A DNA stretch of 64,000 bases from Verrucomicrobiota bacterium. Lineage in GTDB: Bacteria; Verrucomicrobiota; Verrucomicrobiia; Opitutales; Opitutaceae. The notes beneath the pieces were generated by a model. It searched no databases. It was not told where the DNA came from and saw nothing but the letters and a program-made list of their open reading frames with translations. The stretch lies in NCBI GenBank assembly GCA_023443455.1, contig JAEZUE010000059.1, positions 1 through 64,000 of the forward strand, read 5' to 3'. Positions 19,077 to 27,837 of the stretch are shown here, piece by piece. The translations under genes were made by a program, and so were the position numbers. The first letter of the stretch is position 1; each line of letters starts with the position of its first letter.

Positions 19077-20693
19077 ATGTCGTCTCCCCGCGTTCCGTGC
19101 CTGTTGTTCCGTGCCCCGATTGTCGCCGTCGCGTTGCTGTGTGCGGCTTCGCTCCCTGCCGAAACCCCGACCGCTGCACCCCACGCCCGAACCAAGGCTG
19201 GCGTCGTCCTCGGTCTTGTGGACGGGGGCGTGACCGTGTTCAAGGGCATCCCCTATGGAGCGGATACCGCCGGCACCCGTTTCGCCCCGCCGCGTCCGCC
19301 GGAGTCCTGGACCGAGCCGCTCGTCTGCCGGGATTTCGGGCCGATGGCCGTGCAGCCGGCCGGGCGGGGCAAGCCGCCTGCGGCGCCCGGACCGGGGGCG
19401 GTTGAAAGCGAGGATTGCCTGCGGCTCAACGTGTGGACGCCTGCCCTGCGCGACGCCGTGCCGCGGCCGGTCCTGGTGTACTTCCATGGGGGCGCGTACA
19501 ACGGCGGCACGGTCAACGACGCCCTCTACGATGGCGCCTGTCTGGCGCGCCGTGGCAACGCGGTGGTGGTGACGGTGAACCATCGTCTCAACGGCTTCGG
19601 TTTCCTCTTTCTGGGCGACGTCTATGGTCGCGAATTTCCGGATTCGGCGAACGTGGGCATGCTCGACCTCGTCCTCGCGTTGCGGTGGGTGCGCGACAAC
19701 ATCCTCGAGTTCGGCGGCGACCCCGACTGCGTCACGCTCTTCGGCCAGTCCGGCGGCGGGGCGAAGTGCGCGACGCTGATGGCGATGCCCGCCGCGCGCG
19801 GCCTCTTCCATCGGGTCTGGACGATGAGCGGCCAGCAGGTGACCGGGCGGAAGCGGGCGAACGCCACGGCGACCGCGAAGGCGTTCTTCGCGCAGCTCGG
19901 CCTGGGTCCGACGCAGGCGGGCGAGCTGCGCACGTTGCCGCGGGAGCGCCTGGCCGAGGCGATGGCCGCGGTCATGGGCGGCCAGGCGTGGACGCCCGTC
20001 GTCGACGGCACGGTGCTGCCGCGCGACCCCTTTTCGCCCGATGCCCCGCCGCTCTCGGCCGACATTCCGCTGGTGCTGGGCAACACGCTCGACGAAACCC
20101 GCACTCTCATCGGGCGTGGAAAGCCGGAACTGTTCGCCCTGGACTGGGAGGCGTTGCCCGGGGCGCTCGAGGCGCATGTGAAGCCGTTTCTCGGGCGCCT
20201 GTCGCCGGCGCGCGTCGTGCAGACCTACCGGCAGTTGTATCCCGATTACAGTGCCAGCGAGGTCTTCTTCGCGGCGACGACGGCGGCGCGGTCCTGGAAG
20301 GGCATGGTGCTCGAGGCCGACCGCCGGGCGAAGCAGTTCGGTGCTCCCACCTTCACCTATCATGTCACGTGGCGTTCGCCGTTCGAGGGGGGCCGGTGGG
20401 GGGCTCCGCACGGGGTGGATATCCCGTTGCTCTTCGGCACCCTCGATCGCGATCCGCTCACCGAGGCCGGGGGCGAGGAGGCCGCCCGCCTGTCGGAGAC
20501 GATGCAGGCCGCGCTGCTCACCTTCGCCCGCGTGGGCGATCCGAACAACTCGGCCCTGCCGGCCTGGATGGCCTACGACGTGAAGTACCGTTCGACGCTT
20601 CTGTTCCAGCCCGGTCCGGTCTGCGCCGACGATCCGCGCGGTGCGGAGCGCAAACTCTTCGAGCCCAGCATCTATGTGCAGCCCGGCACCTAG
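19077..20693 (+). CDS. Secreted type-B carboxylesterase
   Basis: 538 residues from ATG 19077. A Sec signal peptide is clear (Arg near residue 5, hydrophobic run about 13-25, cleavage near SLPAE). Carboxylesterase/acetylcholinesterase family marks: 'FKGIPYG', 'EDCLRLNVW', 'VYFHGGAYNGG' (oxyanion hole), 'GQSGGGAK' with the nucleophile Ser near 225, an acidic residue in 'GNTLDETRTL', and 'APHGVDIPLLFG' with the catalytic His near 442. It should hydrolyse ester bonds outside the cytoplasm, perhaps acetyl or feruloyl groups on plant polysaccharides given the neighbouring GH94 and pectate lyase genes, but substrate is a guess. The same frame is open far upstream inside the GH94 gene, which is a composition artefact. 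Confidence 0.88.
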   Translation: MSSPRVPCLLFRAPIVAVALLCAASLPAETPTAAPHARTKAGVVLGLVDGGVTVFKGIPYGADTAGTRFAPPRPPESWTEPLVCRDFGPMAVQPAGRGKPPAAPGPGAVESEDCLRLNVWTPALRDAVPRPVLVYFHGGAYNGGTVNDALYDGACLARRGNAVVVTVNHRLNGFGFLFLGDVYGREFPDSANVGMLDLVLALRWVRDNILEFGGDPDCVTLFGQSGGGAKCATLMAMPAARGLFHRVWTMSGQQVTGRKRANATATAKAFFAQLGLGPTQAGELRTLPRERLAEAMAAVMGGQAWTPVVDGTVLPRDPFSPDAPPLSADIPLVLGNTLDETRTLIGRGKPELFALDWEALPGALEAHVKPFLGRLSPARVVQTYRQLYPDYSASEVFFAATTAARSWKGMVLEADRRAKQFGAPTFTYHVTWRSPFEGGRWGAPHGVDIPLLFGTLDRDPLTEAGGEEAARLSETMQAALLTFARVGDPNNSALPAWMAYDVKYRSTLLFQPGPVCADDPRGAERKLFEPSIYVQPGT

Positions 20694-20875
20694 CGGTGCC
20701 GATGTCATCGGCCGACCAGGGCGGCCCGGGCTCCCGAATCGTGCGGATAAAATGGATTCACCCGCAGGCGTCGGCCTGACCTGCGAGGCTCAGCGGGTGT
20801 GATCCGAGTTTGGCCCCGAGGCCGGAGTTCATGGCGGCGGTTGGCGATCCGCTCGCTCGCTCGCGGGGGGGGGGG

Positions 20876-22822
20876 CTATGGCGCGAAGCGCACGCGGTAG
20901 AACCCGCGGGGTTGCTCCGGGTCGGCGAAGTCGGTCGCCGCGCCGATGTCCGTCTCGGGCTGAGTCGCGGTGGCGGGCAACGACGCCCAGGTCGTGAGAT
21001 CATGCGAGTATTCGAGATGGTAGAACTCGTAGGGCCGTGGGTTCCACTCGAGGCGGTCCGGAGTGAAGGCGGTGATCTGCAGTCGCGATTCCGGGTCGAG
21101 CGGATCGGTATCCATTTGCAACTCCTGCAGGTTCGTGAAGCCGTCGCCGTCGGGGTCGTCGGCCGGTCCGCGCCCGGTGCCGGCGCCGGGGTCGGGGGAG
21201 CCGAAGTGGGTGGACATCCAGGCGTCGGGCAGGCCGTCGCCGCCGGTCGGATGGTTGTCGGGTGCGAAGGCGACCAAACGCACCATGCGCCACGGCGAGG
21301 CGTTCACCCCGTCGGAGGCGCGCACGTAGGTGTAGGCATAGGCGGTGCCGGCGGCCGGGTCGAGGGAGGCGTCGCCGTAGTAGGCGTTCGGCGTGAACGT
21401 GAGCGCGGCGCCGTTGCGGGAAAAGGCGCCGGAGTTCGCACTCGTGTAGTTGTGGGTCCACACCAACGAGGCGGTCGGCGTGTCGAGGTCGAAGGCCCGG
21501 AGCTGGATGGTGTTGGCGCCGGGAAAGGTGAGGGCGCCGGGATTGGTGACGACCCGCATCACCCGCTCGGTTGTCCAGGGCGGCCGGCCGGTGGTCGGGT
21601 ACGCGAGGCGCACGACGGGCGCATCGTAGCTGCCGAGGGCGGCGCCGCGGTCGTCGGCGTGCGCATAGGCGAACATGATCGCCTCGCGCAGGGTGGCGTC
21701 GGTCTCGGTGGAGGTCTCGCTGGAGTGGGCGAGGCCGAGAGTATGCCCGATTTCGTGACAAAGCACCTCCTCGAAGGTCTTCGGGTTCTGGAGCGCGGCG
21801 GCGGTGTGGGAGATCACGACGAAGCTGCGCAGCACGCGGTGGAACTCCTGCGTGCCGACTCGGCCGCCTTCGCCGGCGGCGCCCCCGAGGGCCGGATAGG
21901 ATCCCCATTCGGTGCCGCCGATGCCGAGCACGTCGAGGCCTCCGGAGATGCTGCCGTAGGTGTCATGCAGCTGGATGCGCAGCTTGCCGTCGGCCGCGAC
22001 GACATCGTCGGCGCCCTGGCCGAAGCTCGTGGTGCCCTCGAACCGGAAGCGCACACCCGAGACGGCCGCCCAGGCCGCGAGCGCGTTGCGCACGGACGCA
22101 AGCGCCTGGGTCGCGGAAAGGCCGGCGGGCAATCTGTCGGTGTCGACCAGATACGGGATCGGTGCGCCGTGGTCGACCTCGGGGTTGCGGGCCGGGATGC
22201 CGTTGGCGTCGGTGATCAGGCCGGACGCGGTGACCGCCTCGGCCACGACCGGTGCACCCGCCTGGGCGGTGGCGGGCAGGGAGCTGGTACCGTCGCTGGC
22301 CGTGAGGTCCAGGCCGGGAAGCGGGCCGGCGTGTCGGAGCTGGCGCCAGCGCCGGAGGCGGGCGGGGGAATCCGGGCGGGCGCGGCCCGGCCGGCCGGTC
22401 AACACAGGGGCGCCGGTCGCGGCGCCGAGAGCGAAGGCGGAGCCGTCGGCGCGGCGGGCGAGGCGGACAAGGCGTTCCTCGCCGGCGGCGAAGGGTGGGC
22501 TGTCGGTCGTGAACTCGCCGCCATCGGCGACAGTGCCGCCGGGTTGGCGCAGGCGTAGTACGCGGGGGAGGCTGCCTTTGAAGGTCTCGTCGGTGCGCAG
22601 CCAGACATCGGTCCAGATGCGGCCGGTGGCGGGATCGCGGAAGGAGCGGGTGGCGAGCACGGTGCCGCGCAGGGCGGCGGCGGAGTCGGCGAGCAGTTGC
22701 TCGTCGTTGCGGGGTAGCCGCGAATCGGCGGAAACAGTGGCGGCGACGGCGGCCAGTATGGTTGCGAACAGCAGACGCGCGGCCCGGGAGTGGGCCGCAC
22801 CTGTACGGTGTGAGTGTTTCAT
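20876..22822 (-). CDS. Secreted matrixin-like zinc metalloprotease with C-terminal sorting-type module
   Basis: 648 residues. A Sec signal peptide (about 1-32, ending VSA-DS) precedes a region with Ala/Arg-rich linkers. The zinc site 'LCHEIGHTLGLAH' (HExxHxxGxxH, near 354-366) is that of metzincins of the matrixin type. A further segment resembles a thrombospondin type-3 calcium loop ('DDPDGDGFTNLQELQMDTDP'). The C-terminus 'HDLTTWASLP' ... 'GFYRVRFAP' matches a module seen on many secreted Verrucomicrobia proteins, and a related one ends the partial gene at 63706. Likely an exported protease; targets unknown. An 11-base G run lies just beyond the stop on the plus strand and is not within the coding frame. 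Confidence 0.82.
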   Translation of the reverse strand: MKHSHRTGAAHSRAARLLFATILAAVAATVSADSRLPRNDEQLLADSAAALRGTVLATRSFRDPATGRIWTDVWLRTDETFKGSLPRVLRLRQPGGTVADGGEFTTDSPPFAAGEERLVRLARRADGSAFALGAATGAPVLTGRPGRARPDSPARLRRWRQLRHAGPLPGLDLTASDGTSSLPATAQAGAPVVAEAVTASGLITDANGIPARNPEVDHGAPIPYLVDTDRLPAGLSATQALASVRNALAAWAAVSGVRFRFEGTTSFGQGADDVVAADGKLRIQLHDTYGSISGGLDVLGIGGTEWGSYPALGGAAGEGGRVGTQEFHRVLRSFVVISHTAAALQNPKTFEEVLCHEIGHTLGLAHSSETSTETDATLREAIMFAYAHADDRGAALGSYDAPVVRLAYPTTGRPPWTTERVMRVVTNPGALTFPGANTIQLRAFDLDTPTASLVWTHNYTSANSGAFSRNGAALTFTPNAYYGDASLDPAAGTAYAYTYVRASDGVNASPWRMVRLVAFAPDNHPTGGDGLPDAWMSTHFGSPDPGAGTGRGPADDPDGDGFTNLQELQMDTDPLDPESRLQITAFTPDRLEWNPRPYEFYHLEYSHDLTTWASLPATATQPETDIGAATDFADPEQPRGFYRVRFAP

Positions 22823-22931
22823 GATGGAGTGCGACCGGTGGTAGCGGTCGGGCAGGGTTGCTGTGCGCGTCTATGCCGGGCGTGGAGCGCCGGGTCGAGG
22901 GAAAGGTCGGTGCGCTGCGCGGGTGTGCCGG

Positions 22932-22969
22932 ATTACGCTTGCCGTAATTGAGGTTACGGGGAACGTAAC
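22932..22969 (+). promoter_or_regulatory. Tandem palindromic operator of higBA
   Basis: Two palindromes of the same design sit side by side: ATTACG-N5-CGTAAT (22932-22948) and GTTACG-N5-CGTAAC (22953-22969). Their centres are 21 bp apart, two helical turns, so two dimers would bind one DNA face. They end 4 bp before the GTG start of higB, as expected for autorepression by HigA or the HigBA complex. Confidence 0.75.
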
Positions 22970-22973
22970 AATC

Positions 22974-23255
22974 GTGATCAAGAGCTTCGCAGACGCCGAG
23001 TCGGAGTCGGTATATGCCGGGCGACCGTCGCGCGTTCTCCCCCCGGAGATTCAGCGCACCGCTCGGCGCAAACTCCTCCAGCTCGATGCCGCGGATCGTC
23101 TCGAGATCATGCGGCTGCCTTCTGGCAACAAACTGGAACGGCTCAAGGGAGACAGGCGCGAACAACACAGCATTCGTATCAACGACCAGTGGCGCATCTG
23201 CTTCCGTTGGGAAGGTCAGGACGCACACGAAGTCGAGATCGTCGACTACCATTGA
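22974..23255 (+). CDS. higB: HigB-type toxin (RelE/ParE superfamily mRNA interferase)
   Basis: 93 residues from GTG 22974, matching the 92-93 residues usual for HigB-like toxins; the longer frame back to 22863 would run through the operator palindromes. It starts 'IKSFADAESESVYAG', keeps the 'LPPEIQRTARRKLLQLDAA' helix and ends 'HSIRINDQWRICFRWEG' ... 'VEIVDYH', the hallmark C-terminal strand and catalytic His/Arg set of the family. HigB cuts mRNA on the ribosome when free of HigA. The antitoxin follows 5 bp later; toxin-first order is typical of hig modules. Confidence 0.92.
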   Translation: MIKSFADAESESVYAGRPSRVLPPEIQRTARRKLLQLDAADRLEIMRLPSGNKLERLKGDRREQHSIRINDQWRICFRWEGQDAHEVEIVDYH

Positions 23256-23260
23256 TTCCG

Positions 23261-23569
23261 ATGAAGAAGCCCACCTCTCCCGATCTATCCGATATCACTC
23301 CCGGCGAAGTCCTTCTCGAAGACTGGATGAAGCCCAACGGCATTTCCGGCAACGAACTCAGCCGCCGGACTGGCATTCCGGCGTCGCGTTTGACCGAGAT
23401 CATCAAGGGGCGGCGCAGTATCACGGCGGACACGGCGCTACGCCTCGGTCGGTTCTTTGGTACCGGCGAGCGATTCTGGCTCAACCTGCAGCAGGCCCGT
23501 GACATCGAATTGGCCCATGCGGCGCTTGATGGCGTGCTTGATCGCGAAGTCGTACCCTTGGTTGCGTGA
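23261..23569 (+). CDS. higA: HigA-type antitoxin (XRE helix-turn-helix)
   Basis: 102 residues from ATG 23261. 'TPGEVLLEDWMKPNGISGNEL' and 'RTGIPASRLTEIIKGRRSIT' form the helix-turn-helix, then 'ADTALRLGRFFGTGERFWLNLQ' is the dimerisation part characteristic of HigA/VapI antitoxins. It neutralises HigB and should bind the two palindromes upstream of higB. Five bases separate it from the toxin gene. Confidence 0.93.
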   Translation: MKKPTSPDLSDITPGEVLLEDWMKPNGISGNELSRRTGIPASRLTEIIKGRRSITADTALRLGRFFGTGERFWLNLQQARDIELAHAALDGVLDREVVPLVA

Positions 23570-23665
23570 TGCCTGGCGACGGGCTCGGTCTGGGCTGGTC
23601 GATCATCCGGTTCGCGCTTGGCGGCGTCGGGCCGACCTGCGAGCCTGCGGCCGAACTGCACCGCC

Positions 23666-25744
23666 GTGGCCCTGGGAATCCGCAAACTGCTCCAACCTGT
23701 CGCCGCCCCCGCGATCGCCCTCGGGGTGGTCGGCGTGCTCGGCGGGTTCGGGGCGCTCGGCTCGCTTGACCGGGCGTGGTTCGATTTTCTCCAACGTCGC
23801 ACTGCCGCATATGCGCCGATCCCGGCCGACACCGCGCTGGTGTTGATTGACGAGCAGGCGCTGAAGGTGCTCGGCAGTGAGCGCTACGGTTTCCGTTGGC
23901 CCTGGCCGCGGGATGCGTTCTCCGGGCTGTTCGCCTCGCTGCATCGCGCCGGCGCGAAGGCGGTGGCGGCGGATTTCATCTTCTTCGAAAACTCCGAGGA
24001 TCCGATGCAGGACATCGTGCTCGGCTCGGTGGCCGCCGGTCTGCCGGAAGTCACGCTGGGCGCGATGCCGGCGGCGGGCGGCAAGCCCGCGCAGTTGCCG
24101 GTGGTCTGGCCGGAGGATTTTCGTGCGGCGAACGCCGCGCTCTTCGCCGGTCCACGCTGGGGCCTGGTGCGCTCGACGCCGGACGAGGACTCGGTGATCC
24201 GCCGCTACGCCGTGCCCGGTTCGCTTGCGACCGTGGTGGCGGGCTGGGCGGGGGCGGACGAGTCGGCCGTGTCGCTGCTGCGCTGGCGGGGAAGCCTCGC
24301 CCAACTGCGCGCCCGCGGTGTGCCGGTGCTCTCGGCGGCGCCGTTCGTGGTCGATGGGCTCGCCGTGCTGGCGCAGGCGACCGAAGCCGCGCCGGATCTG
24401 GAGTCGTTGCCGCTGGCTCGCGCGATCGAGGCGGCGCCGCAGGATCCGCGCATGGCCGAGGCGTACGCCGCGGTGCGCGGGCGCACGGTCTTCGTCGGTG
24501 TCAACGCGGCGGGTACGTTCGACTTCATCGCCACGCCGTGCGGTGCGCCCGAGCCGGGTGTCGTCTCGCACTGGACGGCCTTCGCCAACCTCACCGCCGG
24601 CGGCTTCCTGCGCGAGTCCGGTCCGTTCGCCTCGGGCGGTGCGCTGGTGGTGTTGCTCGGCGCACTCGGCTGGGTGGCGCGTCGCGGGATCGGGGTGACG
24701 CGGCCGGCGTTGGTCGCCGGTGGCGGCGCGGCGCTCGCGCTCGGTGGCAGTGCGGGACTGTTTCTCGGCGGCGTGTGGTTCGCGCCAGTGGTGCCGGTGG
24801 CCGGCGCGGCGGCGGGTTTCGGCGCGGCCGCCGTGCAGAGCTTCCTGCTCGAGCGGGCGCGCAAGAAGGAGATCCAGGGCTGGTTCGGCAGCTACGTGTC
24901 GCCCGCGGTGGTGAAGCAGCTCGTCCAGAATCCGGATGCGCTAAAGCTTGGCGGCGAGAAGCGCGAGCTCACGGTCTATTTCTCGGACCTCGCCGGGTTT
25001 ACCACGCTGTCGGAGAAGATGCCGCCGGACCGCCTCGTGAGCCTGATGAACCTCTTCCTCGAGGAGCTGACGGAGTGCGTGCTGCGCGAGGGGTGCTATC
25101 TGGACAAATACATCGGCGACGCGATCATGGCCGTGTTCGGCAGCCCCGAGGCGTTGGAAAACCACGCGCTCTCGGCGTGCCGGGCGGCGCTCGCCAGCCA
25201 GCGGCGGCTCGCCGAGCTCAACGGCCAGATCGAACGCGAGTACGGCATGCGGCTGGGCATGCGCATCGGCGTGAATACCGGCGAGATGATCGTGGGCAAC
25301 GTCGGTTCGGCGAAGAAGCGCAACTACACGGTGCTCGGCGACGCGGTGAACCTCGCCTCGCGGCTCGAGGGCGCGAACAAGGAGTTCGGCACGATGATCC
25401 TGATCGGCCCCGCCACGGCCGCGGCGGTGGCGGGCGCGCTCGTCACCCGGCCGGTGGCGCGGCTCCAGGTGAAGGGCAAGAAACAGGCGGTCGAGGTGCA
25501 CGAGCTCGTCGGCGAGCCGGAGTCGGTCGATGCGGAGACGCAGCGGTTTCTCGATGCGTACGGCGAGGGCTATGCGGCGTTCTGCGCGCGGCGCTTCGGG
25601 GAAGCAGCGCGGGCGTTTGTAGCCGCTGCGGCGTTGCGGCCCGGCGATTTTCTTGTCACGCGTTATGGCGAAGAGGCCCGGCGGCTGGAGCAGAGCCCAC
25701 CTCCGGACGACTGGGAACCCATTCTCGAACTGCACACCAAATGA
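23666..25744 (+). CDS. CHASE2-domain adenylate cyclase (class III)
   Basis: 692 residues from GTG 23666; ATG 23618 would add 16 residues of odd composition. After a first TM helix comes a periplasmic CHASE2 sensor (about 35-315, 'DTALVLIDEQALKVLG', 'AVAADFIFFE'), then three TM helices (about 325-400) and a cytosolic cyclase domain (about 431-611). Metal-binding aspartates are in 'YFSDLAGFTT' (near 438) and 'KYIGDAIMA' (near 485); the substrate-specifying Lys of 'DKYIGD' and Asp of 'VLGDAVNLASR', plus the Asn and Arg of the same segment, are the ATP-type choices, so cAMP is the expected product. Its stop overlaps the next start (ATGA), giving a three-gene operon. Confidence 0.88.
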   Translation: MALGIRKLLQPVAAPAIALGVVGVLGGFGALGSLDRAWFDFLQRRTAAYAPIPADTALVLIDEQALKVLGSERYGFRWPWPRDAFSGLFASLHRAGAKAVAADFIFFENSEDPMQDIVLGSVAAGLPEVTLGAMPAAGGKPAQLPVVWPEDFRAANAALFAGPRWGLVRSTPDEDSVIRRYAVPGSLATVVAGWAGADESAVSLLRWRGSLAQLRARGVPVLSAAPFVVDGLAVLAQATEAAPDLESLPLARAIEAAPQDPRMAEAYAAVRGRTVFVGVNAAGTFDFIATPCGAPEPGVVSHWTAFANLTAGGFLRESGPFASGGALVVLLGALGWVARRGIGVTRPALVAGGGAALALGGSAGLFLGGVWFAPVVPVAGAAAGFGAAAVQSFLLERARKKEIQGWFGSYVSPAVVKQLVQNPDALKLGGEKRELTVYFSDLAGFTTLSEKMPPDRLVSLMNLFLEELTECVLREGCYLDKYIGDAIMAVFGSPEALENHALSACRAALASQRRLAELNGQIEREYGMRLGMRIGVNTGEMIVGNVGSAKKRNYTVLGDAVNLASRLEGANKEFGTMILIGPATAAAVAGALVTRPVARLQVKGKKQAVEVHELVGEPESVDAETQRFLDAYGEGYAAFCARRFGEAARAFVAAAALRPGDFLVTRYGEEARRLEQSPPPDDWEPILELHTK

Positions 25745-26247
25745 AACGCGAAACACCCCTGCGCGCCCTCGCCCTTGCGGCCTTGGCCTGCGCGCTCGCC
25801 ACCGCGGCGGTGGCCGCGCCCAAACCGGGCGGCACGGTCTACACCAAGCGCCACGCCACGCCGCTCTACGCCGAGGCGAAAAAATCCGACGTGGTCGCCA
25901 CGCTCGGTTTTGGCGAGGCGCTTAATGTCACCGAAGTCAGCGGTTCCGGCACGTGGCTGCAGGTCTCGGCCGGCGGAAAGAAAGGCTGGGTCTTCGCGGC
26001 GCTGACGGTGGACCGGCGGCCGGAGGACGAGAAAGCCAAGGCCGTGGGAACACTTGCGGCATCCGAGACGATGACTTCGGCCGCTGCCCGCCCGGTCGTG
26101 CCCGAGGCGCAGGCCTATGCAGAACGCCATAATATGGGCGACGCCATGCGGGATGTGGATTGGACCGAAGATGAAGCGCACAAAGTCACCCCGGGGATCG
26201 TCGAATCCTACATGCGCGAGAACAAGAAGGGAGAGTATCAGGAATGA
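25741..26247 (+). CDS. Secreted bacterial SH3-domain protein
   Basis: 168 residues. ATG 25741 overlaps the cyclase stop by four bases. A signal peptide is clear (about 1-26, ALATAAVAA). Residues about 33-90 form an SH3b domain ('TPLYAEAKKSDVVATLGFGE', 'GTWLQVSAGGKKGWVFAAL'), a fold that in bacteria binds peptidoglycan or proteins. The C-terminal 75 residues are acidic and helical with no recognised domain. Being translationally coupled to both the membrane cyclase and the M48 protease, it may connect the cell-wall side with the CHASE2 sensor; that is inference. Confidence 0.78.
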   Translation: MKRETPLRALALAALACALATAAVAAPKPGGTVYTKRHATPLYAEAKKSDVVATLGFGEALNVTEVSGSGTWLQVSAGGKKGWVFAALTVDRRPEDEKAKAVGTLAASETMTSAAARPVVPEAQAYAERHNMGDAMRDVDWTEDEAHKVTPGIVESYMRENKKGEYQE

Positions 26248-27062
26248 AGGCACGACACTTGTTCGCGGTGATGGCGATTGCAGCCACAGTTCCGATGCTC
26301 CCGGCTTTCGACATCGGGGGCTTCGTCAAGAAGGTGGGGGAGAACGTAGCAGAGAAGGCCACCGATCCGAATGCGGAGCGAGTGACGGGCCTCACCTTGG
26401 ACGAAGAGATCAAACTCGGGGACTCTGTCTCGATCGAGATTGTGAGCCGGTATGGCGGCGTCTGGCGGGACAAAGTCGCGACCCAGCGAGTGAATTTGGT
26501 TGGCCGCACTTTGGCAAAGTTCGCGAAACGCGATTCGCTCGACTGGCGCTTCGGCCTGCTCGACTCCGATGCGATCAACGCGTTTTCCGCGCCCAACGGC
26601 CGGGTGTTCATCACCAAGGGGCTCTACAAGCTGCTTGCCAACGACGACGAACTCGCCGGGGTGCTCGCGCACGAGATCGGGCACATCGATCGTCGCCATG
26701 CCGCGAAGATTGTCGGCGGGGCTCAGACCGGGAAAGTGGTCGGTGGTGTTTTGGCGAAGTCGGCTTCGGACGAGGCTGGCGGGCTAAGTCAGTTGGCTCC
26801 GGCAGATCAGCTGCTTGAGAAAGGGGTGAATGGTCTGGTCGAAATGTACTTCATCAAAGGTTACGGTTCCGGACGTGAATACGAGGCCGACGAGGCCGGC
26901 TATGAGTTGGCGAAGGCGACCGGGTTCGACCCGAATGGCCTGCGGATCGCGCTCGAGAAGGTCGAGGCGAACACCAAGCGAGCCAAGGAGACCTTCAACA
27001 CTCATCCAAAGACGAAGGACCGGCTGAAGAAGCTTCCCGGCGACAAGAAGGGCAAACGCTGA
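26244..27062 (+). CDS. M48-family metalloprotease (periplasmic)
   Basis: 272 residues, start overlapping the previous stop (ATGA). A signal peptide occupies about 1-20. The zinc site is 'VLAHEIGHIDRRHA' (HExxH near 146-150) and the downstream Glu ligand lies in 'GREYEADEAGYELA'. 'VFITKGLYKLLANDDELAGVL' is the helix before the site, as in BepA/YggG and Oma1 relatives. No TPR repeats follow, so it is the short, single-domain form. These proteases act in envelope quality control. Last gene of the cyclase operon; a strong terminator follows at 27091. Confidence 0.9.
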   Translation: MKARHLFAVMAIAATVPMLPAFDIGGFVKKVGENVAEKATDPNAERVTGLTLDEEIKLGDSVSIEIVSRYGGVWRDKVATQRVNLVGRTLAKFAKRDSLDWRFGLLDSDAINAFSAPNGRVFITKGLYKLLANDDELAGVLAHEIGHIDRRHAAKIVGGAQTGKVVGGVLAKSASDEAGGLSQLAPADQLLEKGVNGLVEMYFIKGYGSGREYEADEAGYELAKATGFDPNGLRIALEKVEANTKRAKETFNTHPKTKDRLKKLPGDKKGKR

Positions 27063-27090
27063 GCGGCGTCTGCCATCGCGCGTGAATTCG

Positions 27091-27122
27091 AAACGGCCGG
27101 CCCGGTGTGGGCCGGCCGTTTT
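27091..27122 (+). terminator. Intrinsic terminator of the cyclase-SH3-M48 operon
   Basis: A 13-bp perfect stem (27091-27103 with 27109-27121) with a 5-nt loop, GC core and T run, 29 nt beyond the M48 stop. The arms begin AAA and end TTT, so it may also work on the opposite strand. Confidence 0.9.
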
Positions 27123-27158
27123 GTCTGTGTGTCTGGCGCGCGGGCGGGGCCGGAGACC

Positions 27159-27745
27159 GCAGGCAGGGACGCCTGCGCCACGCGTGAGCATGCCGGACCG
27201 GTCGTGGCGCGCGGCTTCAGCCCGCGATGGCTGGTGTGAAAGCGGAGCCTGGGCGGTGGTGATGGAGGCCGAGCATCGCGGCCAGAAGGCACGCGCCACG
27301 GTTGAGCGTGCCGGATGGTCGTGGCGCGCGGCCTCCGTGCCGGCGAGGTTGGGCTGGGGCTGGGGAGCGGGCGTGGATCGGGGAACGCAGGCAGGGACGC
27401 CTGCGCCACGGGTTGGCGTGCCGGATGGTCGTGGCGCGCGGCTTCAGCCCGCGATGGCTGGTGTGAGAGCGGAGCGTGGGCGGTAGTGATGGAGGCCGAG
27501 CACCGCGGCCTGAAGGCACGCGCCACGGGTTGGCGTGCCGGATGGTCGTGGCGCCGGCCTCCGTGCCGGCGAGGTTGGGGCTGGAGCCGGGGAGCTGGCT
27601 GGGATCGGAGACCGCAGGCAGGGACGCCTGCGCCACGGGTTGGCGTGCCGGATGGGCGTGGCGCGCGGCTTCCGTGCCGGCGAAGTTGGGCTCGGGCTGG
27701 CATGCCGGCGTACGCCGACAGGGTCCGGTCGGAGACCGGACCTAC
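27159..27745. repeat. Composite REP-like tandem array 1
   Basis: No gene. Four palindromic modules recur in fixed order: a (27159, 27387, 27614), b (27204, 27431, and a hybrid at 27658), c (27265, 27491), d (27321, 27548). The period is 227-228 bp and there are about 2.4 copies. Every module carries the same GTGGCGC head (b and d forward, a and c reverse) joined to a different hairpin, for example GCAGGC-N6-GCCTGC in a. A fifth module (27721-27745) has a GTAGG head at its right end and an arm pair around GGTCCGGTC. The array fills the gap between the M48 and MscS genes. Confidence 0.85.
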
Positions 27746-27837
27746 TTGGCACCGCAGGCTTGCCGCCGCGTCTGTATCCGGGCGTGATCGGCGACGTCGC
27801 CCCGCCTTCTCCGGGGCCCGGTACTGCAACCCTGACC

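Noticed and set aside
20865..20875. Run of eleven G residues, possible phase-variable tract
   Set aside because: It lies just after the stop codon of the matrixin gene and not in a coding frame or a recognisable promoter.
22863..22973. N-terminal extension of HigB
   Set aside because: It would run across both operator palindromes and has no similarity to the family; GTG 22974 gives the standard length.
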